Below, one piece after another: positions 35,601-45,258 of a DNA stretch of 45,790 nucleotides. Made by a program: the position numbers and the translations under genes. Origin of the DNA: Sphingobacteriia bacterium (lineage in GTDB: Bacteria; Bacteroidota; Bacteroidia; J057; RFSG01); NCBI GenBank assembly GCA_009924095.1, contig RFSG01000011.1:1-45790 (forward strand), written 5' to 3'. Within the stretch, counting starts at the first letter, position 1. Every line of letters starts with the position of its first letter. Below the pieces are notes generated by a model, which was not told where the DNA came from, did no database searches, and was given only the letters and a program-made list of their open reading frames with translations.

Positions 35601-36763
35601 TGGGGGTTTGCAAAACTGCCATTAGCGTCTGACAATTGTGCGATATATTGATTATTTGCTAAAAAAGCTCCGGTAGAATAAAAAGGAACATCTATAGCGC
35701 TATTTACACATAAGGTATCGGGCCCAAACGTTACCACGGGTTGCAACGTGGTTATTGTATTGGGGCACACTTGAACTGTAAAACATGCGCTTGCAATTCC
35801 TGTTATTGCAGGCGCAGGGGTTAAACGACTTATTCGTATTTTGTAGCACCCTCCTGCTGCTGTAGTGGTAGGAATGGTGATGTTAACAGAACCCGTGGTA
35901 GTGTTGGGTCCAATATTGAACACACCCATATTGGTTGGTGGAGCAAAGTTCCCTACAGAGTTCGACATTTCAATAGCATAGGTACCTGCACAAAGAGGTT
36001 GAGATAATGTATATTGAATATTTAAGAATGCTCCTTGGCAAACAGGATTAGGGGCAATATTGGGAACATTAATGGTAACCGGATTTATCACATTATCATA
36101 GGTTCCTACTACGATAATGTCATCAATTGCGAAGGACATTCCGGGTGCAAGCCCTGAGGTGGAATTGCGCCACCGAAAACCAAACCTTAAATCTTGTTGA
36201 TTATCGAATGCAGGGTTCGTAACAATCTGATAAGTCCATAAATTAGTATTACTGTAAGGTGAACCTACAGGATTCCAAGACCCTCCTCCATCTGTGCTAT
36301 AATATAATTCTCCATAATCACTCGTTCCATTTCCACCTGCTAAATAAAAAAATGTCATGGTAACTTGTGTAAAGCCTAAGGTGCAAAATCCTTGACTCAT
36401 TTTGGTAAATCTATCAGAGGTTACATTGCTATTATAATTACAATTTGTTGCAGTTCCGGCATATCCCAGATCATGTACATGGAGATAAGGGCTAAAGGGG
36501 GCTTGTCCAATGGTACCGCTAGTAGTGTTAGTTTGAGGAGTAGTATTGGGATATAATCCCCCACCATTATATTGATTATCGATTAACCATTGGTTGATTC
36601 CGGTATTAGCAGCAGGTCCGGTAGTATTTAAAGAAAAGGAGGTTCCGCCGGTATTAAAATCCTCTGTAAATAGTTGTACGATTTGTTGGCTGAAACCACC
36701 TAACGGAGCACTTAGTCCAATCAAAACGCATATAATTCGAAATAGAAATATTTTTTCTTTCAC
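32615..36763 (-). CDS. large T9SS type B surface protein with SprB repeats and PKD
   Basis: The 1382-residue protein starts with GTG (36763) and a signal peptide (to about 25, GGFSQQ). Residues about 30-225 form a jelly-roll/MAM-like domain (YYSTDGGGSWNPVG, SFAIDDIIVVG). The middle holds Ig-like repeats, then four SprB-type repeats at about 825-1125, each with C-F/N-G-x-x-DG and ending in a GxYxVxVTD pattern. A PKD domain lies at about 1211-1290 (FWEMGDSHTAHG, HPGVYDVKLTVTD). The last 92 residues are the gliding-motility-type C-terminal domain (FSPNGDGQNDFF, YDRWGNLLYQ, EGVYVYVI), a T9SS type B sorting signal. It should be displayed on the cell surface as an adhesin or similar. Function not known. 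DUF1573 gene follows with a 4-base overlap. Confidence 0.85.
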   Translation of the reverse strand: MKEKIFLFRIICVLIGLSAPLGGFSQQIVQLFTEDFNTGGTSFSLNTTGPAANTGINQWLIDNQYNGGGLYPNTTPQTNTTSGTIGQAPFSPYLHVHDLGYAGTATNCNYNSNVTSDRFTKMSQGFCTLGFTQVTMTFFYLAGGNGTSDYGELYYSTDGGGSWNPVGSPYSNTNLWTYQIVTNPAFDNQQDLRFGFRWRNSTSGLAPGMSFAIDDIIVVGTYDNVINPVTINVPNIAPNPVCQGAFLNIQYTLSQPLCAGTYAIEMSNSVGNFAPPTNMGVFNIGPNTTTGSVNITIPTTTAAGGCYKIRISRLTPAPAITGIASACFTVQVCPNTITTLQPVVTFGPDTLCVNSAIDVPFYSTGAFLANNQYIAQLSDANGSFANPQTIGSIPDASTYDPALGSLPGNVSGLVPVTAPGCNYYIRVISTSPSVIPPPANYFGPFCLKQCDIETNNLTDIKMCITANVGADSTVQIQINSWNNNGTYGPNNTFDVQVVNSQTYQVINTGGLGTVSSNGNGTLTLSVPGLTQLIALLGPPGTGMYYIRIVSSNPNTPANTLGTLIRLTIGAPDSIPPLIIPSDSALCPGDILSLFIIPFKNTSTYQWWSPSLSNGAPFMWQYNPLMVQFNMATPPSTHIFSVRENNNGCWGPWADTVSVDILGVPNVNITGPNPVCAGDTVQFQVPFMDNTYYQWTSSFGTIIDTSNNVITMTFPGPGAGTIGVFALNKCGSANGSYNFNVLAKPTVVAGNDTILCINVPVTLTASGTGVTYDWFLGTNQVGTGTAVIVTPQSTSTYVVVATDQNGCKQRDTTVIQLYDLPVPTYVIIEETCFGDDDGEASVSVTGGLPPFNYLWNTVPTQNGTTATNLPQGTWQLDITDALGCVFKDTIEMTGPDTLIAGVSARNVSCFGGTDGALLSAPTGGNGGNSWIWSSGQTQASLSYISAGTYSVVVTDSLGCTATESIVVTQPSEIVIQINQVEVSCFGGQDGMLSANATGGTPGYLFTWNTTPLQTISNAFNLTAGIYQVNVTDGNGCTKNAQQTVTQPQPLVTTLSNVEPTCNGYSDGSIHAEVEGGVPAYSYQWNTTAIEQTQDATGLISGVYQLIVTDSRSCKDTTSWLLDQPEPLPYPMVYTDTLCFGERGALQGYTADSLDVCWFETSNDSFPVSCSHQFLTPELKSTRFYFAASRDSIGCLSARVPVPVIVHLPPKADFTVDTKQKTLPQAWFQFNAISQDSQIIDWFWEMGDSHTAHGPAIVYQYSHPGVYDVKLTVTDSNGCRTVISKPSLVEAIKDQFIVAPNAFSPNGDGQNDFFTITLRNILKFDIMIYDRWGNLLYQSQDPGFKWDGTVNNSPLPEGVYVYVITALSTLDDNMELNGSITLVR

Positions 36764-36893
36764 AATTTGCTAAATTAAAGGAATTCAACAAACTGGCAAA
36801 TTTTTGTTGGTAAAAATCAGGGTGTTTTTACTTCAAGTTGATTATTTAAAGGTTGAACGGGGAATAATATTCACAAACCGTATAGAAGTACTG

Positions 36894-36921
36894 TTGAGAT
36901 GAAACTTTGGTGTTACTTTTG
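36894..36921 (+). promoter_or_regulatory. possible promoter of feoAB
   Basis: TTG at 36894-36896 and TACTTTTG at 36914-36921 match the Bacteroidota -33/-7 pair with 17 bases between. The -7 box ends 14 bases before the feoA ATG. No Fur-like palindrome could be recognised by eye. Confidence 0.45.
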
Positions 36922-36935
36922 CCTGAATTTTGACA

Positions 36936-37184
36936 ATGTCTAAACAACCCATTCAACAATTGTATTCTGCCCGGTGTGGGCAAAGATTTACAATAGTTAA
37001 AATTGAACCTTTGGCGCTTAAAGCCTTATTAGGGGAGATGGGAATTCAAGCAGGGAAAAATGTTCAAGTATTGCATAGGGCTCCTTGGAATGGACCTATG
37101 GCAATTCAATGTGAGGGTATTACTATATCCCTTCGAAAAGAAGATACTATTGGGGTAGAGGTAATTCAATACAACCCAGGATGA
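36936..37184 (+). CDS. feoA: ferrous iron transport protein A
   Basis: This 82-residue SH3-like protein has GQRFTIVKIEP, LLGEMGIQAGKNVQVLHRAPW and GPMAIQCEGITISLRKEDTIGVEV, the FeoA pattern. It helps FeoB work at the inner membrane, by an unclear mechanism. I start at ATG 36936 (MSKQPIQ) instead of the in-frame TTG at 36930. Its stop overlaps the feoB ATG by four bases, so the two are coupled; in many Bacteroidota feoA and feoB are fused, here they are separate. Confidence 0.9.
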   Translation: MSKQPIQQLYSARCGQRFTIVKIEPLALKALLGEMGIQAGKNVQVLHRAPWNGPMAIQCEGITISLRKEDTIGVEVIQYNPG

Positions 37185-39232
37185 AGTCCAGCATAAAAAT
37201 CGCACTTGCCGGAAAACCTAACTCGGGCAAATCCTCTCTATTTAATTTGTTAACCGGATTAAGGCAAAAAGTAGGAAACTTTACAGGCGTTACCGTTGAT
37301 CGGGCTAGTGGTTTGTTAAAGGGGCAAACCGACTTGCCCATACAAATGATTGACCTACCTGGCACTTATAGTCTTTATCCCAGATCGGCAGATGAACAAG
37401 TAACCTTTGATATTCTTACTGAAAAAAACCATCCGGATCATCCCGAGAAGGTAGTGGTAGTAGCAGATGCTACCAATCTTAGAAACTGTTTATTGCTCTG
37501 TACTCAACTTATTGATTTAGGATTGCCAGTTGTACTTGCTGTAAACATGATGGATTTGTTGCCAGGAATGAATCTCAGTTTGAATTTGCCTTTGTTATCT
37601 GAAAAGCTAGGTATTCCAGTAGTAGGTTTATCTGCTCGAAAAAATTCAGGAATTCAGGAATTAAAACAAACCATGACTGCCTCAATCCCTTTGTCGGTAG
37701 TTTCTTTTCTTTCCAATTCTATTTATTCAGAAGTTTCATCCCAGAAACCCCCTTATGTTTATGGTGAGTTTCTTAAAAAACTTCAAACTGATTTGCATAC
37801 CAGCGATATCCAAATTTCTGACAAAGCGGATTTATTAAAAATTAAGGATTTACTTCACCGTTATGAAACGATTGATGAGTTATTAAAAACAGTAGTTCAA
37901 TCTACCTTAGTTAATCCCGCTGAAAAAAGAAATTGGGCTGACAGGATACTGTTACATCCTATTGGGGGTTATGCTATTTTTTTACTTATGTTACTTTTTA
38001 TTTTTCAGGCCATCTTCAGTTGGGCATCGATTCCAATGTATTGGATTGAATGGGGAATGGGGAATGTTAATTCGGTATTGAATGAAAACATCGCAGAAAG
38101 TTGGGGAAGGAGCTTATTGATTAATGGAGTATTAGCTGGCGTTACGGGCATTATCATTTTCATTCCTCAGATTGCCTTTTTGTTTTTGTTCATGGCCGTT
38201 TTGGAAGAGTCTGGCTATATGGCAAGGGTAGTATTTTTAATGGACAGATTAATGCGTCCATTTGGAATGAATGGTAGGTCAGTGATTCCGTTAATCGGAG
38301 GGATGGCCTGTGCAATACCTTCCATAATGGGGGCTAGAACAATTGCAGATAGAAGAGAGCGATTGGTAACCATTTTAGTTACCCCGCTTATGAGTTGTTC
38401 CGCTCGTATACCTGTTTATACTTTATTAATTTCAATGGTAATTCCACCTACGCCTATCTTTGGATTTTTCCAACTTCAGGGACTTGTGATGATGGGGTTG
38501 TATTTATTGGGATTTTTTATGGCTTTATTATCTGCTTTGGTATTAAAAAGCAGAATTCGAAAAGGAGAGCGGAGTATTTTTTTAGTAGAGCTTCCTGCTT
38601 ATCGTTTTCCGGAATTTAGGAATATCAGTTTAACCCTTTGGCATAAATGCAAAGCATTTGTTTGGGAGGCCGGTCGTGTAATTTTGGTGATCTCTATGAT
38701 ATTATGGGGAATGGTGAATTTTGGTCCACAAGACGAATTTAATAAGATTGAAGAACATTATAGTCAATTGCGCCAATTGGACTCTGCTGATATAGAACAA
38801 TTGAATCGAATGGAAGCATCTGACAAACTAAAAGAAAGTTGGGCGGGAAAGCTAGGGGCTAAAATCGAACCCATGGTTAAGCCCCTAGGGTTTGATTGGA
38901 AAATTGGAATTGGTTTAATCACATCTTTTGCAGCCCGGGAAGTATTTGTTGGAACTATGGCAACCTTATATGCTGCTGAAGAGGATGGTTCTTCGGAAAC
39001 TCTGCGGGAAAGAATGCTTCAAGATACCTTTTCAGATACCGGGAAAAAGGTATATACACCGGCAACGGGGATATCTTTAATCCTTTTTTATGCATTTGCA
39101 ATGCAATGTATGAGTACTTTGGCCATCACGCGAAGAGAAACTGGCAGCTGGAAATGGCCTGTTGTAATGATAATTTATATGAGTTTATTGGCCTATTTGG
39201 CTGCCTTAATACCTCAATTAATAGTAGCTTGA
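37181..39232 (+). CDS. feoB: ferrous iron transporter FeoB
   Basis: FeoB is the inner-membrane Fe(II) importer. The 683-residue protein has an N-terminal G domain: G1 AGKPNSGKSSLFN (about 9-21), G2 GVTVD, G3 DLPGTYSLYP, G4 NMMDLL, G5 SARKN. After a helical linker come the gate domains with eight or more helices, the CAIPSIMGARTI and CSARIPVYTLL motifs with conserved Cys in each, and a late AMQCMSTLAI containing another Cys. All expected parts are there. The G1 Ser in PNSGKS is usually Val (PNVGK), a mild variation. FeoC is absent. Its 3' end overlaps the end of the converging histidine kinase gene by 19 bases. Confidence 0.95.
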   Translation: MKSSIKIALAGKPNSGKSSLFNLLTGLRQKVGNFTGVTVDRASGLLKGQTDLPIQMIDLPGTYSLYPRSADEQVTFDILTEKNHPDHPEKVVVVADATNLRNCLLLCTQLIDLGLPVVLAVNMMDLLPGMNLSLNLPLLSEKLGIPVVGLSARKNSGIQELKQTMTASIPLSVVSFLSNSIYSEVSSQKPPYVYGEFLKKLQTDLHTSDIQISDKADLLKIKDLLHRYETIDELLKTVVQSTLVNPAEKRNWADRILLHPIGGYAIFLLMLLFIFQAIFSWASIPMYWIEWGMGNVNSVLNENIAESWGRSLLINGVLAGVTGIIIFIPQIAFLFLFMAVLEESGYMARVVFLMDRLMRPFGMNGRSVIPLIGGMACAIPSIMGARTIADRRERLVTILVTPLMSCSARIPVYTLLISMVIPPTPIFGFFQLQGLVMMGLYLLGFFMALLSALVLKSRIRKGERSIFLVELPAYRFPEFRNISLTLWHKCKAFVWEAGRVILVISMILWGMVNFGPQDEFNKIEEHYSQLRQLDSADIEQLNRMEASDKLKESWAGKLGAKIEPMVKPLGFDWKIGIGLITSFAAREVFVGTMATLYAAEEDGSSETLRERMLQDTFSDTGKKVYTPATGISLILFYAFAMQCMSTLAITRRETGSWKWPVVMIIYMSLLAYLAALIPQLIVA

Positions 39233-42200
39233 GTTAAGCGATTTTTAACTTCCTGACAGGCAATTCCTAATTCAAATTTCAACTCATTAAACGCTGCTTT
39301 TTGGGCTTCCCCCAAATGCCCTGCTGAGGTGTCAGATTCCAATTCTTTAGCTAAGTCTGTTGCCTTCATTAAGTTCAAATTTTGAAGTGAGGGTTTAATT
39401 CTGTGGGTAACCAATTTTACTTTCGCAATATCTTCTAACTTCCATGCCTCTTCAATTTCCTGAATAGCTCGTGGCATTTCCGTTAAAAACAATTCCAGCA
39501 TGTGCCGGATAAATCGTTCATCTCCTCTACTTAGTTCAATAAGATTTTTTAACGAGAGTTCGGTTTCTGAACTGAACTCCTGATTGTCTTTTTTGTTTAA
39601 AATTATTGTTTTGTTGTTTTCCATTGGTCGATTAACCAACCACCTAGAGATAACTTGTAATAAAGTGTTTTCTTCAAAAGGTTTGGAGATAAAATCATTC
39701 ATTCCAGCTTCAATATATTTTTCTTTTTCCCCTTGAATCACATTTGCGGTTAACGTAATAATAGGCGTATGAATTTGTAAATCATTACGAATTTGAATAG
39801 TTGCCTCTGTTCCATCCATAATTGGCATTTGCATATCCATTAATATGATATCAAAAGATTCCTTTTTAAGAATGTTTACTGCCTCTGCACCATTTTCAGC
39901 TTCTGAGACCTTAGCTCCATATTGTTTTAAAATAGTATTTGCCAAAAGCCTATTCATAGGATTATCTTCAACAACAAGAATACGCTTCCCTTCTAGCGAA
40001 TTCATCTCAGATTGATCTGCTTCAGAAACAGGAATATCTGACCAAGTTCCAACTGGAAAAGTTAGTTTGACTCGAACGGTAGTTCCAAAGCCTTTTTTTG
40101 ACTCTACCTCAATTTGCCCTCCCATCAATAAAATCAAACGTTTACTAATACTCATTCCTAACCCAGTTCCGCCATATCTGCGGGCAATTCCTGGGTCTTC
40201 CTGACTAAATTCCTTAAACATTTGCTTTTGATATTCTTCATCTATTCCAATCCCGGTATCAATTACCTCAAAACTCATTTCTTGTTTTCCGGGCATAGAT
40301 TGCAACAATTGCACTTTAAGCAATACTGAGCCTTTTTCTGTAAACTTTATTGCATTCCCTAATAGGTTCAACAAAATTTGATTTAATCGAAACGGATCCC
40401 CTAGAAGTACCGGAGCTATACCCGGGTCAACTTGATGGCGAAAATTCAATCCTTTTTCTTCTGCTCTATGTTTGAGCACATTCATTAATGTATTCACAAA
40501 ATCTCTAGGGACAAAGCCAATCTTCTCCAAGCTGACATGCCCTGCTTCAACTCTGGAAAAATCCAGAATATCATTAATAATTACCAACAAGTTCTCTGCG
40601 GCACTATGGATGGCTGTTAAAAAAGAAATTTGAGAGAGATCTAAACTTGTTTTTTGTAACTGCCTGCTGAGTCCCAAAATGGCATTCATAGGTGTTCGGA
40701 TTTCATGACTCATGTTAGCCATAAATCTTTCCTTTGCTTTTGAAGATTCTTCTGCACTTTTTTGAGAATGTACTAACTCTTCTTCTACCATGGCTCGCTC
40801 AATTACTCTTTCTAAAGAGCTAACATAAGCTTTGATTGCTGATATTTCAGCTTCGGTCCATTCTCTGTCAAATTTTTCTTCTTCAATTCCAGCAAAGCCC
40901 CAAAAATGATCTCTAATAAATAGGGGTAATACTAGGGTAGACCGGATTTGATGTTTTTCTAAAAACGACTTCAATTTTTCATCCTTACAGTCTTTGGTTA
41001 CGGAATTTAGCGTATTGCCAGCCGAAAGTATCTCCCAAAATCCTGGTAATTCTTCAAACAAATATGACCTTGAATTTAAATATTTAGGGTTAGAGGAGCT
41101 TGACTCAGAGATCCATTCATAATTTAAACTTGTGGAAGGACCCTCTTTTTCGGTTAAGTTGTTTCGAAATAAATACACCCTATCAGCCTTTAAAGAACTT
41201 CCCATTATTCCTAAGGACTGGCGAATTGCCTGAAGAAAGTCTCTATGGTCCAGCAAAAGTCGCATTGCTGAAGCTAACCCTTCTAATATTTTCTCTTTTT
41301 CTTGGATTTTTTGTTCAGCTATTTTTCGTTCTGTTATGTCGAGGTAAGTGCCGACCATCCTCAGTGCCTTGCCTTCCCGATTTCGTTCAATGACTTTTCC
41401 TTTAGAGATTATCCAAACAACTGATCCGTTAGTATGTAATAATCTATGTTCTGCTTCATAATGTGGACTTAATCCTTCCAAATGTTTTTTCATCCCCTCC
41501 ATCACTTGGGCAACATCATCTGGATGAATTCTTGATTTCCATTCTCCTTCGGAGATTTTTAAAGTTTCAGCAGGAAGTTTTAATCCAATTAATTCAGCAA
41601 ATCGGTCGTTAAAAATCAAGTTATGGGCAACAATGTCCATATCCCAAGTGACCAATTGTCCTCCAGAAATTGCGAGGGCTAATCTCTCCCTACTTTCGGT
41701 CAGCGATTGTTCTGCCCGTTTACTTTCATCAATATCTGTTTCAACGGCCATATAGCCATTGAGTTCACCGTCAGCTCCCAATAATGGTTGCACTTCCAGA
41801 ATAATCCAATGGGGGCTTCCATTTTTCCGATAATTCAGAATCTCTCCTCTAAATTCTTTCAGCTCCCTTAAAGCCTCTTTCATTTTGAGGACTGTTTCCG
41901 GGTCAGTATCGGGTCCTTGTAAAAAGCCAGGAGGATTTTTCCCAATCACTTCCTCTGCCTGATAGCCGGTAATTTCACAAAACCCACGATTAACCCAAAC
42001 AATTTGATCATTTGCATCTGCAAGAATTACTGCATTGCTAGTTTTGTCAGCAATTATTGCCAGCCGGCTTACTTGCGTTAAAGCTTCTTCAGCCCGTGCT
42101 CTACTTTCCCTTAGTTCGGTTTCAATTCTTTTAATTCTGTGAATATCCGTATTGGTTCCAATCATGAGCAAGGGTTCTCCACCGGAACCTGATTCCAGTA

Positions 42201-43758
42201 AACTTGCTTTCATTAAATACCAGTGATATACCCCTTCGGAATCTAAAAGTCTGTATTCAATCTCATGGGAGGTGATTTCCTGAGAAATGTATTGAACTAG
42301 GATATCATCAATAGATTTTAAATCATCGGGATGAATACGAGATCGCCAAACACTTAATATTTCAGAAGGAGAGGCTTCTTGTAATCCTAAGATAGAGGGG
42401 TATTGATCCGAAAAACGATATTCACGGGTTCTAAAATCGTATTCTAGAATCCCATCACCTGTGCTTTCTAGTGCAAACTTCCAACGCAGTTGGCTTCTTA
42501 GATAATCTTGCTCTTTTTTCTTCTGGTCGGTAATATCCGACATAATGCCATTATAGACATACCCTGAAGAAATTTGATCAGTTGTAATATCTGCGGGTTT
42601 AGAAGGAATGGAGGCTCCTCTCCACCATTTTACTTTTCCATCAGGATATAAAAGGCGACCTTCAAAAAACCATGCTTCTCCTGCCTTGCTAGAAACCTGA
42701 ATGGATTGTTTCCAGCGATCATAATCTTCGGGATGAATGAGATCAAAAAAATGATCTGCTTCTTCTACCTCTAAATCAAAATAATCTTTGATTTTGGGTG
42801 AAATGTAAGAGAAATGGGAGTTTCCCATTTCAATACCTGACCATTGAAAAACTACCCCAGGTACATTCTGCACCAAATCACTAAACAGTTCTTCTCGTAA
42901 TTGTAATTCTTTTCTAAACCGAATTCTTTCGGTTCGATCACGAAACAACCATGCCTCTCCTTTATAAACCCCTCTTACAAATAAGGGAACATAATCCCAT
43001 TCAAAATAACGATCATCAGATAAATCAATTTGAAGATTTTGAGTGATTACCCTTGCCTGCCTTACCTTTTCTACTTGAGCAATAAATCCAGGAGGATCCA
43101 GGGTTTCCTGAGAAAGGGTTCGGGTAAACCGGATAAAACTGGTCATGTCCTCCGGCATAACGCCAAAATAATCTTCTAAAAGATGGTTAAAAATTCTTAC
43201 CGACCCTGCTTCATCCAACAATAATATTCCAAGTGGAATATGTTGCAGGAGTCTTTCATGTTCTTCAGCTAAGAGTGCTAGTTCTTCAGCTGTTTGTTTA
43301 TGCCGAGTAATTTCAAATGTTTCTCCTAAGATTAGGGTTGCCACCCCATCTGCATTTTTCTCAATTACATATGAACGTTCAACAAACCAGAGGTAGGTGT
43401 CTTTTGAAAGTTTTAAACGACAAGCAATTTCATGATAACTGCCCCCATTTTGATAGGCTTCAGACTGATTCGTTCTTAATATTCTATCTTCTGGATGAGT
43501 AAGGTTAAACAGATATTTTTGAACTATTTTTAAATCCGTATCCTGAATTTTTAACCGTCTGGCTAGACCTGGAGAAAAATAGGCGGTATTTTGGGTAAAA
43601 TCATACAACCAAAATCCATCCGTAAGAATGTTTAAAAAATCAGAAACGGGGCTTCCCGATTTTTGGGTAGCAAGCCTCCATTCCTTCAGTTGACTTACCG
43701 AAGGAAAAGTTGTTCCATCAGGGATACCCTTCGAAACATCGTTTGGAGGTATTTCCAT
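39214..43758 (-). CDS. hybrid histidine kinase: six PAS, GAF, kinase, REC, HPt
   Basis: The 1514-residue protein has no clear membrane helix and is probably cytoplasmic. In order: PAS near 45-155, 170-285, 290-415, 425-545, 560-685 and 690-815; GAF about 825-990; HisKA with ANMSHEIRTPMNA (His1018); HATPase with NLLGNAIKF, DTGIGI and GGTGLGMSI (about 1130-1230); REC with Glu1264/Asp1265 and phospho-acceptor Asp1308 in LMDMQMPIMDG; HPt with His1452 (THRIKPS) at about 1410-1510. This is a full His-Asp-His relay that can pass phosphate to another receiver, likely the regulator encoded 24 bases upstream. The fifth PAS has a LOV-like GKNPPGFLQG but without the photoactive Cys. Stimulus unknown. It ends inside feoB (19-base overlap). 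Confidence 0.92.
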   Translation of the reverse strand: MEIPPNDVSKGIPDGTTFPSVSQLKEWRLATQKSGSPVSDFLNILTDGFWLYDFTQNTAYFSPGLARRLKIQDTDLKIVQKYLFNLTHPEDRILRTNQSEAYQNGGSYHEIACRLKLSKDTYLWFVERSYVIEKNADGVATLILGETFEITRHKQTAEELALLAEEHERLLQHIPLGILLLDEAGSVRIFNHLLEDYFGVMPEDMTSFIRFTRTLSQETLDPPGFIAQVEKVRQARVITQNLQIDLSDDRYFEWDYVPLFVRGVYKGEAWLFRDRTERIRFRKELQLREELFSDLVQNVPGVVFQWSGIEMGNSHFSYISPKIKDYFDLEVEEADHFFDLIHPEDYDRWKQSIQVSSKAGEAWFFEGRLLYPDGKVKWWRGASIPSKPADITTDQISSGYVYNGIMSDITDQKKKEQDYLRSQLRWKFALESTGDGILEYDFRTREYRFSDQYPSILGLQEASPSEILSVWRSRIHPDDLKSIDDILVQYISQEITSHEIEYRLLDSEGVYHWYLMKASLLESGSGGEPLLMIGTNTDIHRIKRIETELRESRARAEEALTQVSRLAIIADKTSNAVILADANDQIVWVNRGFCEITGYQAEEVIGKNPPGFLQGPDTDPETVLKMKEALRELKEFRGEILNYRKNGSPHWIILEVQPLLGADGELNGYMAVETDIDESKRAEQSLTESRERLALAISGGQLVTWDMDIVAHNLIFNDRFAELIGLKLPAETLKISEGEWKSRIHPDDVAQVMEGMKKHLEGLSPHYEAEHRLLHTNGSVVWIISKGKVIERNREGKALRMVGTYLDITERKIAEQKIQEKEKILEGLASAMRLLLDHRDFLQAIRQSLGIMGSSLKADRVYLFRNNLTEKEGPSTSLNYEWISESSSSNPKYLNSRSYLFEELPGFWEILSAGNTLNSVTKDCKDEKLKSFLEKHQIRSTLVLPLFIRDHFWGFAGIEEEKFDREWTEAEISAIKAYVSSLERVIERAMVEEELVHSQKSAEESSKAKERFMANMSHEIRTPMNAILGLSRQLQKTSLDLSQISFLTAIHSAAENLLVIINDILDFSRVEAGHVSLEKIGFVPRDFVNTLMNVLKHRAEEKGLNFRHQVDPGIAPVLLGDPFRLNQILLNLLGNAIKFTEKGSVLLKVQLLQSMPGKQEMSFEVIDTGIGIDEEYQKQMFKEFSQEDPGIARRYGGTGLGMSISKRLILLMGGQIEVESKKGFGTTVRVKLTFPVGTWSDIPVSEADQSEMNSLEGKRILVVEDNPMNRLLANTILKQYGAKVSEAENGAEAVNILKKESFDIILMDMQMPIMDGTEATIQIRNDLQIHTPIITLTANVIQGEKEKYIEAGMNDFISKPFEENTLLQVISRWLVNRPMENNKTIILNKKDNQEFSSETELSLKNLIELSRGDERFIRHMLELFLTEMPRAIQEIEEAWKLEDIAKVKLVTHRIKPSLQNLNLMKATDLAKELESDTSAGHLGEAQKAAFNELKFELGIACQEVKNRLTQATIN

Positions 43759-43782
43759 TTCGAATATCTATCAAAGTTTACC

Positions 43783-45138
43783 TTAAACTTCTCGATTTTT
43801 AAGTAAGTTGTAAATTGTGGATTTTCCAATATCCAGCAATTGTGAAACTTTTAAAACATTTTGATCATACTTTCTTAAATAATGACGAATGATCATCAAC
43901 TCATATTCTCGCAAAGTTTTTTCTTCTCCTGATAAAAAATCCTGCGTTGGGGGAGGTGCAAAACTCAATTCTTCGGCTTGAATTTCAGCTTGACCTGACA
44001 TCACTGCAGCTAATTCTACAACTGATTTTAGTTCTCTCACATTACCTGGGAAAGAATGAGATTGCAATTTTTGCATGGCGTCCCTAGTAAATGATTTGGG
44101 CCTTAAGTTATTCTGTTTTAAAAATTCATCTAAAAAATACCTGGCCAAGAGAAGCACATCTCCACCTCTTTCTCTAAGGGGAGGAAGATGAATGGGAAGA
44201 CCTATGATTCGATAATAAAGATCTTCTCTAAAATTACCTTGTTGAATTTCATGTTGTAGGTTTCTATGGGTTGCCACAATCAGGCGAACATCCAATTTAA
44301 TTTTCTCAGATCCTCCAACACGGGTAACTTCTCTTTCTTGCAGTACTCTCAACAATTTGCTTTGAAGCGTAAGGGGTATTTCTCCAATTTCATCCAGGAA
44401 CAATGTTCCCCCCTGTGCTTCCTCAAACCTTCCGTTTTTGCGTTGGGTAGCACCTGTAAAAGCTCCTTTTTCATGCCCAAACAATTCGCTTTCCATTAAT
44501 TCTGCTGGAATGGTAGCCATATTTAATGCTAAGAATGGCATGCTTTTCCGGGAACTGTTATAATGAATAGCTCTTGCTACCAATTCTTTTCCAGTTCCTG
44601 TTTCTCCGGTAATGGTTACATTAATGGGGGCTTGTGCTGCCTTTTCCATTAATTCAAATACCTTTTGCATGACAGAACTGTTTCCTTGAATGATCTGTCC
44701 AAAATCATATCTTTTTCCCAGTTCAGCCTTTAATTGTTCTATTTCATTCCTTAGATTTTTAGTCTCTTTAGCTCGTAAAACTGCCTTTAATAAAGTATCT
44801 CTTGTATTATCATCTTTTAAAAGATATTCATACACCCCTTTACGCAATAATTCTAAGGCTGTTTTAACGTCTTCTTGTCCGCTAATAATTACAATGGGTA
44901 CTTGAGGATTCCATCTGCGTAATTGATCGAACAATTCTAACCCATTCATATCGGGCAAACGATAATCTACCGTTATTAAATCGGGTTGTTGATGAAGAGA
45001 TTTTAAACAAGATCGACCATCTGCAAATCGTGAAACCTCATATTCCTCTGCATCAGAAAAGTGATAGGCTAGCAATTCACTATACCAAGGATCATCTTCG
45101 ACAATAAAAATTCTGAACGGCTCCATAAATTCAAACAA
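43783..45138 (-). CDS. sigma-54-dependent response regulator (NtrC family)
   Basis: The 451-residue protein has an N-terminal receiver (IFIVEDD, phospho-acceptor Asp58 in [11 protein letters not shown], Lys108 in YLLKDD), a central AAA+ domain with Walker A GETGTGKE (178-185), the sigma-54 contact loop GAFTGA (225-230), Walker [11 protein letters not shown] (243-252), the LRERGGDV region, and a Fis-type HTH at the end ([18 protein letters not shown]). Phosphorylation would let it open sigma-54 promoters as a hexamer. ATG 45138 and 45126 (MEPFRIF) are both in frame; the second starts nearer the receiver. The kinase gene follows after 24 bases. Target promoters are not seen in the window. Confidence 0.92.
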   Translation of the reverse strand: MFEFMEPFRIFIVEDDPWYSELLAYHFSDAEEYEVSRFADGRSCLKSLHQQPDLITVDYRLPDMNGLELFDQLRRWNPQVPIVIISGQEDVKTALELLRKGVYEYLLKDDNTRDTLLKAVLRAKETKNLRNEIEQLKAELGKRYDFGQIIQGNSSVMQKVFELMEKAAQAPINVTITGETGTGKELVARAIHYNSSRKSMPFLALNMATIPAELMESELFGHEKGAFTGATQRKNGRFEEAQGGTLFLDEIGEIPLTLQSKLLRVLQEREVTRVGGSEKIKLDVRLIVATHRNLQHEIQQGNFREDLYYRIIGLPIHLPPLRERGGDVLLLARYFLDEFLKQNNLRPKSFTRDAMQKLQSHSFPGNVRELKSVVELAAVMSGQAEIQAEELSFAPPPTQDFLSGEEKTLREYELMIIRHYLRKYDQNVLKVSQLLDIGKSTIYNLLKNREV

Positions 45139-45222
45139 GAAAAGATTATAAAAAACGCAAATTCAATTGAGAGGGATTCTTTGACTTACCCGCTTGAAAG
45201 ATACTGAGAATAATTATAAAGA

Positions 45223-45249
45223 AAACCCCGGATTTATTCACCGGGGTTT
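45223..45249 (-). terminator. intrinsic terminator after the stand-alone receiver gene
   Basis: AAACCCCGG (45223-45231) pairs with CCGGGGTTT (45241-45249), loop of nine bases. Read on the reverse strand the stem is followed by TTTTCTTT, a good T-rich tail. It separates the receiver gene (45305-45742) from the sigma-54 regulator gene. Confidence 0.85.
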
Positions 45250-45258
45250 CCATACATA

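Noticed and set aside
36790..36812. TGGCA/TTGTT spaced like a sigma-54 promoter
   Set aside because: Spacing is one base short and the -12 GC is missing.
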